NCBI GenBank assembly: GCA_003254885.1
Contig: QANT01002715.1
Span: forward strand, 1-22,812
Source of the DNA: Purshia tridentata
Lineage: Eukaryota > Streptophyta > Magnoliopsida > Rosales > Rosaceae
Length of the DNA: 22,812 bases
Direction: 5' to 3'
Part shown: positions 8,677-22,100 of the stretch, piece after piece
How the letters are laid out: each line of letters opens with the position of its first letter
How positions within the stretch are numbered: the first letter of the stretch is position 1
Notes under the pieces: model-generated
What the model was told of the DNA's origin: nothing
Database searches by the model: none
The model's input: only the letters and a program-made list of their open reading frames with translations
Made by a program: the position numbers and the translations under genes

Positions 8677-9330
8677 TCCAGTGCTTGCTTTCTACACATT
8701 CCCATGCAATATTGCTATCCAAAAAAGCTGTTTGCTTACAAATGTTTTTTAGATTCTTCTCTTTAATTCTCTCCATTATATTTCATGTTTGGAGATGAAT
8801 GAGGAGAGGAATGAAGGAGGGAAAAGGACCAAGAAAGAAGATGGAGATGCCTTTGCTTTCTTTTTTGGGTCAGTAGTGTAAGGCCAAGCGGCACCAAACC
8901 TGGTCCTCAGAGGTATATTCCATGTCATATTCTCTTCTTATATTTTCATTTTCTTTCTCTTTTTTTTTTTTGGGAAAAAAGAAACCCCCTAATGGAAATT
9001 TAAATTGGATGTTGATCCAACAGAATAATTCCTAGTATATAACTTATGTTATCCTATAATTGACATACATGGATTTTCATGCGTGATCTCTTATGCTATC
9101 TTTTTTCTTTCATTAATTGTGACACTTATAAGGCTTCCAGCTAAAAAGTAAATAATTATGAAATAATTTAATATGAAAAATATCCCTCTTGTACATACCA
9201 TATTTCGATCTTAAGAAATTGACCGAATTGTACAGGTACATATATTTCTACTAGGTTTGGGGAATCCCTCTAGTTTGATAGTTATATATATATATAGGTT
9301 TATCTCTACGATACGTCATACAATGATATT
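8677..9330. other. MIR399 distal promoter and 3' flank of the GMC gene
   Basis: No coding gene is seen. The segment holds the distal P1BS match, a poly-T tract near 8961-8971, and an AT microsatellite at 9283-9297. The part next to 9331 should include the 3' untranslated region of the GMC oxidoreductase gene. Confidence 0.5.
8913..8920. promoter_or_regulatory. Possible third, distal P1BS element
   Basis: GTATATTC matches GNATATNC about 290 bp upstream of the MIR399 TATA box. Single matches to this short consensus also occur by chance elsewhere in the window, for example inside GMC exon 3 at about 11186, so this one is weaker than the proximal pair. Confidence 0.4.
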
Positions 9331-12300
9331 TTAATTTGATTCATCAGTGACAAGTCTCTCACTCACTATTTTTTCTCCCATGTACCTGCACCATGGCAAA
9401 TCAGAACACACCATCAACATAAAATCCATGATATAAAAAACTAAAAACGAGTACTGAAAATACTTTTTAATTCGTCTAATACTGTCTATTGTAATTTATG
9501 TCATACAATAACTGTATGATAAAAAAATTTTATCAATTAGATTATCTAACGGAGAACATTAATTTTATAAAAATTATCTATAATTAAGTAGTAATTAAAG
9601 TTAATTAATTACCTTCCAAGCATCATGACAGTGGCTTGAGGATTAGTGCCAGGGGAGTAATTAAAAGTGGAGCCATCGATGACTCTTAGGGCATCAACAC
9701 CAAGAACCTTGTAATCAGAATCCACAACCCTCCCAACTTGGCAGCCTCCATGGTAGTGCCAAATGGTCATGACAGTGTCCTTGCAGAACTGCTCCAAAGA
9801 CATTGAGGAATTGGCATGTCTAGGCAGCAAGTTCACTGGGGCACCTGCAGTCATGTTGAGCAGTGCTGGTATTGAAAGGTCCACATATCTGAACTTGGAG
9901 AAGGCCTTGGACTCAATTATTCTCTCAATGGTTTCCATGCCTTGGACACATCTTTGTAGGTCTTGGGGGTCTTTGAAATAGTTGAAGGTCACTGATGGAT
10001 TGTCATTTGGGTTGCGGGTTCGGAGCTCCAAGTGGCCTGTGGAGATTGGGCCTTGGACTTTCTCAAGAATGAACCCTCCTCTAAAGGCTGACTCATCAAG
10101 ACTGTTCATGAATTCCACAGCTTTGGCTAGAGCTTCTGGGGTCCTTTGCTTTGGTGGCACTGTGGAGAGCTGACCAATCTGCAAATATGAATTAACCAAA
10201 ATTATATGCAACTATTAAGAGTTTTATTGGACTTGTTTGAACCTTTAAGCAAGCTGGATGGATACATTTAGACAGCTACTATATACACCAACATTTTGTC
10301 ACTGCACCCAAAAATTTACAAAATTTCCACTTTTGCCCTCTGATCATGTAGCTACAATTTAGAAAAAAAAAATATATAGAAAATACATTGATACAATCAG
10401 CCATGTCTAAGATGAAGTCAAGCCCGATTCGAGAGGGAGGTTGACCCCATCTCTGAGGTCCCTCCATCTCAGTCATTGCTGACTTTATTGTATTTTTCGA
10501 AGACTTTTTTTCTTTTTTACTTCTATATTTACAGATATTGAAGTGTTAGGTTTAGTGATCAAATTTTTGGGTATACTTAGCAACATTGAATTCATGTAGA
10601 TGAGAACATGGGCTTGGCAATGGCCCAATTGAATCTATACATACCTTGGGAGAGAACATGCCATAGTCCCTCGGAGCAGGAGAACCACCACCAAAGTTTT
10701 CGCCACTGGCGGCTTCAATGAAGCTTCCGAAGTGGGTGATGCCGACGACTTGGATGAGTGACACCTCCACGGGAATCGGCGAGGGGACGAAGATGGAATT
10801 CATGGGGTTGTCCGACATGCCTTGGCCAACCATGGGCTGATCCAACACCACATTGATGTTGTGGGCCTTGATATGTTCTGCTGGGCCCACCCCACTCAAC
10901 ATTAAAAGCTGTGGGCTTCCAACTGCGCCAGCTGACACAATGATCTCGCTCTTGGGCCCAGTTTTTAGATAAGCTTTGTGTTTGGTCCCGAATGAGTCCC
11001 TAAATACCACTCCGTGGGCCAGTGGCCTTAATTTTCCTGTTTGAATGTTAAAAAATAAAATATAAAAAAGAGTTCGACTCTGACACTTTCTCAATTAAAA
11101 AAAGAAAAAATTATGAACCTTTTAATCTGAACAAAATCTTATGCACAGAGGCATGCAAGAGCACGGTAAGTCCATTAGGGTTTGCATATTCTAATAAATC
11201 AGCAGCGGTATGTCTATGCCCCTCAATGTCAAATATGGTCCCTCCAACTTTAGTGCCATAGATATGATCGTAAGTGAACCCATTGTTTGGGACCACCCCT
11301 GCTTCCAACAAACCGTCACGCACAGCCGACTGCCACCCCTGCATTGGTGGCTGAAATGCGACGCGCCGCTCTACCCATTGGTATGAGTCATTTACCAATC
11401 GACTGTCCCACCCGGCTTCCCTATATAATAGCAAAATCATAATTCTTATTAATCATACGTACGTAACATTAATATATATATATATGCATACATGTGTACA
11501 TATATACTTATATGTTTCAAATGTACGTATATATATACCTGACGTAGTCATTGGCGGCACGTGTGTAAAATCCGGCATTTAGACAGGTTCCGCCACCTAA
11601 AACACGGGCCCGGGCGTTAATGACGCCATCCTCGGAGATGAAGCGCTGGGATGGGGAGCTGGGGGAGAGGTCAGAGAGGGCAGCACCGAAGGCAGACAAA
11701 TTTGTAATGTTGGGGTTGCCATAGGGTGAGCCGCCGCGTTCAAGTAGCAAAACGCTGTAGTTTTGGGAAAGAGTGGCGGCTAAGGGGCAGCCCGCGGTGC
11801 CGCCACCTACTATAATGTAGTCGTAGTATGATATGGCTGCTGCTGTGGTTGCATTATGCAGGAACCTAAAATTTGGAGCTGCATGTAATTAAACAAAGCA
11901 AAAGATATGAGGGTTAATAATAATCAAGATATGTACAATATTGGGCATGTACGTTACATTTGATTATTTGGGTCTCATTTATTTGTAAAACATAAGAAAA
12001 TTTCATGTCATGTGCAATATTAGCAAGTCAAAGTTTTTGATAAATCAAGCAGAAAAAACTGTGGTCTCTCTCGCCCCACAGTTACTCTATAAGCAATTAA
12101 TGCAGGCAACTTTTTTAGGTTCTTGCTCTTATTTTAGCCCAATATAGGTGGACCCTCATACATTACGAAGTTATGATGATCACTGTTTGAGGTTGTCATT
12201 CACATGTTTAATAATAATAATGTGTGTAAATGTCAGCTAGTATCTAACTAATTAATGTATGAAATTCCTAATTTCACATACTTGGAAAAATATACAGAAA

Positions 12301-12576
12301 ATGTGATCCACTCACTAAATTTAGAGAACAAAATTTACTGATGGAATGCAATAAGCTAAGAGATCGCATCAGTGCTCTGATTTAATGCAAATTAATAAAA
12401 AGAGTACTCTTAACTTCACAGTACTGTATACATAAATTAAATATATACCTTATAAGAAAGAAATTAATTAAAGTGACTGATATATATGTACCTTTGTCAG
12501 CCTCAGAAAAGCCATGAAGGAAGAGAATTGCAGCAAGAACAGCACCAAACAATGATCTCCAGCACCCAATACTCAT
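9331..12576 (-). CDS. HOTHEAD-family GMC oxidoreductase, six exons
   Basis: Exons on the minus strand: 12576-12492, 11878-11539, 11420-11119, 11036-10645, 10178-9613, 9385-9331. All introns are GT-AG and the phases agree; the 1740-nt CDS gives 579 residues, close to Arabidopsis HOTHEAD (about 594). Residues 1 to about 26 form a signal peptide (hydrophobic core FGAVLAAILFLHGF), so the protein should enter the secretory pathway. The FAD-binding GGGTAG is at 53-58, with E75 closing the Rossmann motif. GMC signature 1 is RARVLGGGTCLNAGF (118-132) and signature 2 is GAVGSPQLLMLSGVGP (279-294). The catalytic region has WHYHGG with H514 and H516, and GTNPQAT with N552. The last exon gives YMGEKIVSERL, the usual family ending. 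HOTHEAD relatives act on cuticle lipids or other alcohols, and mandelonitrile lyases are a sister branch; the substrate here is unknown. The gene lies between MIR399 and the PHT5 gene. Confidence 0.92.
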
Positions 12577-12636
12577 TATATATATCCCACTTTCAAAAAA
12601 CTCCTCCAGCTCGAAAGAGAGCTTGCTCCTCCTTTG

Positions 12637-12645
12637 TATATATAT
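12637..12645 (-). promoter_or_regulatory. Candidate TATA box of the GMC gene
   Basis: A TATATATA run on the minus strand lies about 60 bp upstream of the ATG at 12576, which would leave a leader of about 30 nt. A second candidate, TTATATATAAGG, lies at about 12699-12710. AT-rich runs are common here, so the choice is uncertain. Confidence 0.4.
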
Positions 12646-13087
12646 TTATGGTATGTGCTTCTTGCCCTCTACAAAATAACCTTACTGCATATTCTTCCTT
12701 ATATATAAAACAAAATTTGAGTACTGAAGCAAGCTCAGGAAGTTTTGACAAAAAAAAAAAAGCAAGCTTAGGACGCTAATTATGTGCAGAGAAAAATACG
12801 TTCCAAAAGATTCAAGAAATGCACAAGATGTGATGCATAAGTTACCGCTTAGCTCGCCTAGCTAATTTACAGACCCCAAAAATAATGTGAACTATGTTAC
12901 AACGTGGTATGCACTATGCACTGAGCATATATATATGCATGTTATTTGGCTAAAATTTGGTTTGTTTATATATGTGCTTCTTGGTTTCAGAAAATGTACT
13001 TGCTAGCTAGATGTATGCAGTGTTTTGAGAGAGAGAGAGAGAGGTGAAGGCCAAAGGGGGCAGTTGGGTTTTGTTTATTGCACCAAA

Positions 13088-13127
13088 TAACTAGCCTCCC
13101 TTCTGGGTAACTAGCCTCCCTTCTGGG
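13088..13127. repeat. 20-bp unit repeated twice
   Basis: TAACTAGCCTCCCTTCTGGG occurs twice head to tail without mismatch. It is a small recent duplication about 500 bp upstream of the GMC start codon. Confidence 0.9.
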
Positions 13128-14770
13128 GCCTATTTGGACTGTTGGATTAATAAACGATTAAGTGTCATTAATTATGATGACCCCTCCCCTGTATAAAAAA
13201 AATATAGCATTAATTAATTATAGATGTTTATGGTCATGTAATAATTAGATAACGTACCGCACTAGATATACTCACCGTATGCTAAACAGCAATGTTAGGT
13301 TTATCAAATAATATGATAATATTTTATTTATCATGTTATTATATAGTTTGGATTTCGTTTATTTTTATTAAGATAGTAATATGTATACAAAGTTCACAAA
13401 GTTTACAAACACATTATGCAATGATTAATAAATTTGATATATTTTGATCAACGTAACAATATATTTTGGGGGAAAAAAAAACCTCTCTACAATTCTATAG
13501 ATATCGTTTCATGATTACGAGTGAAATGTGCTTCTAATTTCTATCATTCAGTTGTGTTTAAATCCTCAATATTTTTTTCTTTATCTGAAAAGGAGTTCAA
13601 ACTTCAAATTTGGCATCTATTCTAATAAAATGAAGAAAAATACCACTAATAAATAACTCATTACCAATAATATTTTTTTTTGGCACCATTACCAATAAAT
13701 TTGGTTATAAGAAATTGTTGGAGAAAGGCCAGTTTTACTGGCCAACCTCTTTTGTTTCCATTAATAGACCCAGAATATTACATAATCAAAATTATGAAAT
13801 GACTTAAAATGCTGGGGGGTCTTAATTGTTAAAACGTTTGAGTTGATTAAAAGAGACGGTGGGCTACCGTGAGACTTTTAAAGAAGCTGAACTACTTTCA
13901 TACAGTACAGGTAGTTGAGTTTCAATGTCTCATTTAAATGTTACCACATCACACCACATGCATTAGTACAATTATTTATGCATCATTACAAAATTCATAT
14001 GGGTTCAAATGGACCACCTTCTTTTAAGGTTACTTTTAGTTAACATTAATTCTAGGAGCACCCATTTTATCCCAACTAACTGACATAATACATAGCATGA
14101 CCCTTTTTTATTTATTACGTTTTAAAATAAGCACATGATAGAAGCTTGACATTTCCAACTCTAAACAATTGTGGCTTTGCTTTGTTGACTCTTCTTTCAC
14201 TGCTTCCTTTTTCTTTTTCTTCCTACAATCATGAACAACTAAGTTCTATGTGCACCTTGGAGACTTTATCAAAGAGGCTCCGACGCAAAAGTCAATTATC
14301 ATTGTTTTTAAACATAAATTGTATTTTCTTATTCAATTTTTCTTACCTTGCCTTTTGAACAGGTTTAAATAACTAATCAAAAAAAGAGGCTTTGGGCTTC
14401 ATTTAATATAACCAAGGTACTTTTGTTAAAATAACTGGGTCGGCCCACTAAGGTAATAAAACATTTAGTAATAATTCCTCATGGCCCATCAGTTATCCCT
14501 CTTCATCTTTAAGGTTAAAATCCAAAAGAAGAACTTTTACTGCTTCAAATTCAGATCGAAAAATTTCCTTCCCTTTGCTTCTCCTTGTAATCAAAAAGCC
14601 TTTTGAAGATGGCTTGTGATGGTATTCCTTTGGGAGAAAGAGAGTCAATACTTAAATGGAGAATATTGTAAAACTCGATTCTTTTTCTTACTCTTTTTCT
14701 CAACTCTTCTGTGAAAAGAATTGAGTTATTTTCATTTTAAAGATGAATATGGCAATAAATCGGCAACTAA

Positions 14771-15290
14771 TTTCTTTTATTTATCCTTTTTTTTTATGGG
14801 AATTCTTTATACATTAACTACGTACACATCATTCATTTGGACCTTACTGAACTAATTAGGAATTTAATATTTAAAAAATGAAGCTACTAGTGCTGTTAAA
14901 TTAAATGAAACAAACTAATCGTGAATAAACTGGAGTTTGATACTGTAGGATGCATGTTAAAAATCATTCATGAACTAAACAACCAAATCAGATTTCTTTT
15001 ATTTGTTTGTTTTTTTTTTTGTCTTTTTGATTTCTTTTATTTATCCTTTTTTTTTTATGGGAATTCTTTATACATTAACTACGTACACATCATCCATTTG
15101 GAACTTACTGAACTAATTAGGAATTTAATATTTAAAAAATGAAGCTACTAGTGCTGTTAAATTAAATGAAACAAACTAATCGTGAATAAACTGGAGTTTG
15201 ATACTTTAGGATGCATGTTAAAAATCATTCATGAACTAAACAACCAAATCAGATTTCTTTTGTTTGTTTGTTTTTTTTTTGTCTTTTTGG
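14771..15290. repeat. 260-bp tandem duplication
   Basis: Copy 1 (about 14771-15030) and copy 2 (about 15031-15290) are head to tail. Differences are few: ATTCATTTGGACC versus ATCCATTTGGAAC, ACTGTAGG versus ACTTTAGG, and poly-T length. The duplicated unit holds no recognisable gene. It ends about 330 bp from the PHT5 stop codon, in its downstream flank. Confidence 0.92.
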
Positions 15291-15624
15291 AGCTCATTTT
15301 TTAACGAGTCAAAGCTTATACTCGCGTACGAGGGATGTTTCCCAAGCCAGATTTCATTTGTAACCCTTTTCTTTCATTATTAAGCATTTTCCTTTCTATC
15401 TTTTTCTTGTTAGCAATGGGGGCATCATATATGTAAGCATTTCAAAAGTAATTGCACGCATCTAGAATTTGCACTTGAAACTTTGTATTGATAGAGTGGG
15501 GCATAGGAATTTTCCTTGTTACCCAAAAAATACAATCATTATTAACAATAGTTGGGTTTGATGGGACATTTTAATGGCTTAATTTTCTAACAATATCACT
15601 AATATAGCAGCTAAAATAAATAAA

Positions 15625-16161
15625 TCAATAGAGAGAGTTGTAGGTATAGCAGGTGGCAATGATGGAAGTCATGCAAATGAAGAGGGAAGGAAGTAAGGTG
15701 ATGTTCAAGAGCCTACTCTGCCCCAAGTATCCTGCAAGAGTTATGGTGCCATCTGCAACTACTCGAGCGAGTGTCCCAGCTTCTGTTGAAAGTAAACCGC
15801 CATTGTAAGTTCCACGGGAAAGCCTCGATGACATGACCCTAGATAGAAGTGACAAGTTGACACCTGCATAAATGATAGTTTGAAGACATTTGGATGCAAT
15901 TCATACTAATCAAATAATCTTAATAATCAATTCATACAAGAGTTCTGGAAGCTCTACAAGACATTTGGATGAAATTCAAGCAAACTACTATTTTAACCTA
16001 CATAGCACATTATATAAAAGCCGCACCACACTGTTAGGTACGATACTGAAGATATATCAGGGACACTGTAATGATATTTACTATGTGGAGAGATACAGTT
16101 CCATTTCCTAATAGATTTATTCCAATGTAGCTTCAGTAAAGAAACACAAATGTCCAATTGG

Positions 16162-16193
<32 letters not shown>

Positions 16194-19100
16194 AAATCTG
16201 TGAAGCTCTTCCAAAGGTCCCCATTCCTTGATAACTAGAGAATTTTACACAATGTTAATTCATCAAAAGTATGGTAATGTTGTATGAAAAAGAAATACTT
16301 GTACCACTATCTGATTATAATTCTATGGTCATATGGTGTCCAGTTTACAATAATACAGGAGTCCCTGATATGCTGCATAAACCATTTTCGACAAAAAGAT
16401 TGAATTGAAGAAATTTGTACGTTTCAGACTACTTTTACATGTTTCTAAGGTAGTTGTCACTTGTCAGAAAGAATGGTTCCTGACTTCCCAGGGAAATCAT
16501 ACTTCGTATAAATCTCAGATAGAGAAAGATACCAGTATTAAAATCCTTAACAGGTGCATAATGATATTGCCTGATAGTGAGACAACAGCTGAATTTTGGG
16601 GTTACTAAATCAATGATATTTTTCCGCAATATTTCTCCAAAATGAGAACAGAAGGAATCGTACATGTGATTCCTTGATTTTATGCTGACATATACTTCAA
16701 TTACCTTGCTCATTTGGTAATATTTTCGTTTTGTTTTTGTTTTTTGTTTTTTTTTTAAGGTAAAGAGAAAAGGAAAAGGGTGAGGGAGAATGGATAGAAT
16801 GATATAAAATAAAAAATTAAATTGTCATTGTTATGAGTCTTGTCTTCACAATTACGAAGTATAAACCATGATTTTTTTCTTTTTTTTGGGTCTGAAAAAG
16901 TAATTGACTTGAATAACAATATCTCACCTTCAAGAACTTCGGCAGAAACAAACATGATAAATCCTGAGGTGACATATTGTACCACAGAGTATGTAGTTAA
17001 TATATGGAAGCTCAGAACTATGCCTATGAAAACCAGTAGTTCAGATGCTAATAAAATTTGCCTGCAATGAGGTCAACAACAACAAATCCATCAGTGAGCA
17101 GGACAAATATTTTATGGAACTTTCAACTAGCAAATATAAATGATCATCATGCATGAAGAAAGACTGAAAGTATCCTTGCTGTTAAAAAATTACCTGTCTT
17201 CAAACATGTTGCTAATGTAGCTCCCAACTAAAATATTTACAGGAAGAACGGTAAGCCCAAGACATGCAAGAAAAATTGCCACTTCACTAGTAGACCAGCC
17301 GAAATAGTAGGTGGTAATGACACTAGATTCTGAAAGTAAAATCTCCATTGCGTACTTAAGCATGAAATATATCACCAATTGAACCTGATGAATATAGAAG
17401 TGGAGAGCGTTTTAGTCCCAAATGAAAATTACTGGTAGATAATTTGCCAATGAGATGAAGACAGATGTGTAGACAAAGAATTTCAAAGATTTAGCATTAA
17501 AGTCCACTGTCAAAATAACAAAATACAGGGTAACAATCAGAAAATCACAGGGCATAAACTTGATAAATAAGACATTACAGAGTCAAGGTATAAAGATTCT
17601 TTGTTTCTTGCCATAGTGCAAGTGTTATAACATTCAGCATTGTGTAGGTAACCATTATGGAGCATATAACAAAACTACTTTGTCCAATTATTGGTGGAAG
17701 AAATGGGTTCACTGAAAAACATTTGTCACAGAGTTAGTATATTTATTTACACATTGTGATCCAAAGGGATAGATATATTTCAGTAATTAACTATTTTTCC
17801 CTTATCTTTCCTATTGTCAATTCTTAAAAAAACAAATAAATAAATAAAATACCCGTCTTTTTCACATTTGCAGACCTTTAAACATTTTCAGGTTAACACT
17901 GACATCAAAGGCACATACCAGTACTGAAACAATTGAGTAGTGAAGCTCATATGACATTCAAAATCAGTGTGATACCTTCACAGAGGGTGTAAGTAGTCGA
18001 TATGCTGATCGAATCGAAGTGGCTGGTCGGCGAGAGTCCTCAGGAGCTTCTTCACTTTCATCTTGCTCACCATCTTCATCTTCATCTTCATCTTCTTTCT
18101 TGTCTTCAGAACTAATGAGCAATGGTTGATTAAGACCTTTCTCGAGTGCATCATTTTCTGCTGTTCCTGTCAATTACAAGGTTAGCTTTTGATAATCATT
18201 AGCTCCCAGGGCAACTATATCGTTGGGGAGATGCAGCACGAAATGTCACAACAGTCAACACTACACTTATACAGCATAATTAAGAATCATCGGGGACTAG
18301 ACCCTCATGTTGTTACAAATTCCAATATCTGTGCATTACTTAACAGTTAAAACTTAAAACTTATGTCCCAATAAAATTACTATTCAAAGTCTCATTGACC
18401 CACCATCAATTTGTATATGAAATCAACTAACTTGAGTTCAAAGCGCACTTTTTGAATGAGGTCTAAAAGTCTAATACCAATTACCAATTTTTTCAGCTAC
18501 AATAATGGATTTAAAGAAGTGCTTATTTCGTATGTCAACAGCACAATAGTGTTTCAGAATTATGTATGGTAACAGCACAATTTCTAAAGTAAATGCCAAG
18601 GACTATGTCAACACCAAGCTTAACTAACATTTCTAGCATGTTTTTTTTTACTTGTTCTGAACAAGTCAAGCAGAAAACTATAATGTAAATCCATGACATT
18701 AAGCCAAAGAGTAGGTTGTAATTGTAATATGATAGACTTTGAAACTCCAAAGCTTCTTGCAAAAGTCAAAAGCACCTACATCTTCATTTTATAAAATGTT
18801 TTTTCAGGAAAAAAAAAAAACAAGGCCTCATACATTAAAATTCTTATTGTCAAAAGAGTAGTTTGATCTTAATTTGAAGAAAATAAAAAAAGAAATGAGC
18901 ACTAAGAATGACAATTGATGGTGTGTTTAAGGATGTAATTTAAATTCTCATACAACCAACAATGTTCACAACAATAAATGAGAACTATTAGGGTCAAATT
19001 AAATTCAATCTAATGCCTCATTAGAAGCCTAAGATTTACGGAAAAGACAAAAAACAGCACATGTTCAAGAGATCATTCAACTACTGACATGAGTCAACAT

Positions 19101-22100
19101 ACCAACATTCGATTCCTTTTGAGTATGATTCTCTTCGGCTTCACGAGAAGGTTCTTTGAATGAGATGCACAACCATACTAAGTACATAAGCCAAGCTGCA
19201 GCCATCACCCAGCCAGGCAAAGTGTCCTGATTGCATGTAAGCTTGTAAATTTTGAAATTAGTTTGAAGTAAGCCAGCAAGAGCAGGACCACATGCCATTC
19301 CAAGGGCACTTGCACTAACAAAACCTGCTGATGCCTGCATGCGGATTCTTAGTGGTACACAATCACTAATATAACGCCTGTTAACAGCTCTAGCAGAACC
19401 CAATCTGAAACATAGAAAGCAGAATTTGTCAATTTAACTGATGTGGCACTAAGTAACAAGCTTCAAAATCTTATTGCATTACACTATTCCTAGCTCAAAC
19501 TTTAATCTGAGTCCTGAAATCATAACATAAATGATCTCTCATATTTAACCTTCCTATGATATTGGCCAAAAAAAACCTCCCTATGATAGAAATGAGCTTC
19601 AGGTCTCCTATTCAGCTATACATTAAACAAGATACCAGAGTCCTTGTACCCAGGCAACAAAACAAGATGGTGTGCGTAAGTCTGTAAGATAACAAGATAA
19701 AATCAGCTGTGGTTTTTTTAGTAATCCAACTCTGTGCAAAGAGTTGAAAAGGTGAAAGTTTTCCTACCAGACATCTCATTAGTTAATGTTGTTCTCCATT
19801 TCAGGGTAAATCAGGTGCTCTTTTTGTCTGCCTAATCATCTATCTCCTGACATCAGGAGACAATTCATTGGGTTGACATGTCCAGGCCTTGAGTTTTGAA
19901 ACAATTAAAGTTTCACCATTAATGGTTAGTACAGCCAAATCTCAGAAGTAAGCCAACATTTTACACAACAAATCTCCCCACAATTCAGTTTGAGGGCCTT
20001 GCTTGATTCCACATTCAACCCAAGCTCTTGTAACCTATAACAGATTTTTAGACTTTGCAAATGCTTCCTGAAAAGTCTACTTTGATCTTGAATCCAAAGA
20101 TGAAATACATCAATTTTCCTCCAAGTGCCCAAAAAGCCAGAGCAGAGACCATTAAAGCACTAAAACTTATGTGTCAAGAGAGCAGACCTAGAAGAAACTA
20201 TAAGATGGTGCTAAAATGTTTTAGACCATAGTTTGTGACAGTTGTCATTGAGGCAGCTAGTGTCAATTTCTAGAGCAGGAAATAAGTAGAGGAGTTTTAA
20301 GTTCAGATTTCAATCAAAGCTGAGAAGACTCAAAATTTCCTAACCCGTCACTTTTATTGACATATAGTTTGCCATATCTGAAAGAAGAATCAGAGGAAAA
20401 ATCAAAAGAATTACATACCCACAGAAAAGACGACCAATCAAAAGTACCCATATTGAATGAAGATCATAAGCCAGAGCATACAAGGAATTTCCCACAAAAA
20501 GGACAATGCTGCTAAATACAAGAGGCTTGAAGTATGATTTATTTGACCAGGCACTAAAATACACTGAAGAAAACACCTGTGCAACAGCCATTGCTCCAAT
20601 CACAACACCACAAACTGTTGCTGCAGCTCCAAGGCTCATGGAGTAGTCATCTGCTGTGGGGACAATGATGTATGTATTGACCATATAAAGAAATGTGTTT
20701 GCTAAGTTTAGGAGAAGTGACATAAAATGGTATCTCTGATCATCAACTTGTTCCTCAGCAGGAGTAGGCAGCTGATCTTCTTGCAAAATGAGTGCATGTT
20801 GTCCCAAAAAGCTAAGGAAGTTTGTTGAATGGGTTAACCTGTCCACTGCTGCTTTTATTGAATCAATGACAGGATCCTGCATGTGAACCCTTATAAATAT
20901 TTTCTATATATTACCAAAATTTTGACTGCTTCCCAATCAAACAATATCACAGTTCATCCAAGAAAACATTAAAAAAGAAACACAAAAGCTTAAGGCATCA
21001 ATTCTTAATGAAACCTGGAGGGGAAGAGCAGGTTGATCATATATTGATAAGTAGCTTCCCTGTCGGCCTTGAAGTTCATGAAGATTTCGAGATACAGCTC
21101 CCACAACAGCCCCTACTCCCTGCGAAATTATTAGTTGGGAGAGATCATTTACACTGATAACATAAGTTTGCAGTTGCTAATTGTACGACAATAAGTAGTG
21201 GCTACTTTATGCATTCTGTCATTCTTTCATGCCCCAGTATTTTGGAACTGTGCCTGATAACATACAAAAGTGGAAATGGGAAAACTGCATCTAGAAGCCT
21301 ATTCAAGTTTTGAAATGCTTAAAAGGACAAAGGAGAGAAAAAGGCCTCTGATTAAACATATTACCACATGCTTAAACACTTGCTGCAGCTGTGAGTATGG
21401 ATGATTAGCACGAGTTTTGACGTAATAGTCAGTGAATCTATAGCCAAAGCGTTTATCAAACTTCTTCAGTATCTTACGCAGACCAACAGCATTCACTTCA
21501 ACAAAAAAGAGAAGCTTCAAAAGATCGCGCCCCACATCTCTATAAGCTTCTCTTAGTTCAGATATATGAGATATTTCAGGTTGCTGCTGAAGAGCATCAT
21601 GCTGTTCTCCAAGCTTGGCTATCCTGCTTGCAAGTAGCCCTTGTTGTTCCAACAGGAAAAGGACAATCTTCTCTATCTGATATTGTAATAACAAACAAGG
21701 AAAGCACATTTGTTTTCTGCCTTTCATGAATAACAGCAGAACTCAGCTTTTCCAGAATAAAAACTCAAAAAAGTGAAAAACCATATTATTCATTGAACTT
21801 CCTGGTGACACACACACACACACACACACATACACATATAATAATATAGCACCCAAAAAAAAGGATACAGATACTACAATCCAAAAAGAAAAAGAACACA
21901 GATATGTGGGTGTGAGTGCTTATGTGCAGACATAGGTCGAAATATATATGCATGCAGACCAGAGCAACTTAACCCCAATTCAATTACGATACTCCCCCAT
22001 GAGGATATAACTAGCTTTTCCCACACCTTACCCAAATAGAATACTAAAGGGGATAAAGTAAAAGAAAACCAGATCCGTTATTAATAATGAATTATTCAAA

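Larger units (their letters stand above)
12577..15624. other. Intergenic region between the GMC and PHT5 genes
   Basis: Holds the GMC promoter, a GA microsatellite (13027-13043), a 20-bp unit repeated twice (13088-13127) and the 260-bp tandem duplication (14771-15290). No gene is supported. A plus-strand ATG at 14609 opens only 20 codons after a pyrimidine-rich leader-like stretch; this may be chance or the stub of a lost gene. Confidence 0.55.

Noticed and set aside
8555..8776. Minus-strand open frame of 73 residues
   Set aside because: It covers the P1BS sites and TATA box of MIR399 and has no family resemblance.
14146..14358. Plus-strand frame that looks like a signal peptide
   Set aside because: The first codon is TTG, not ATG, and the hydrophobic run comes from a T-rich tract.
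14609..14671. Plus-strand 20-codon ATG frame after a leader-like stretch
   Set aside because: Too short and without a recognised product or downstream exon.
19926..20132. Minus-strand 68-residue frame inside a PHT5 intron
   Set aside because: The flanking exons join in phase without it, and it shows no transporter or known domain sequence.
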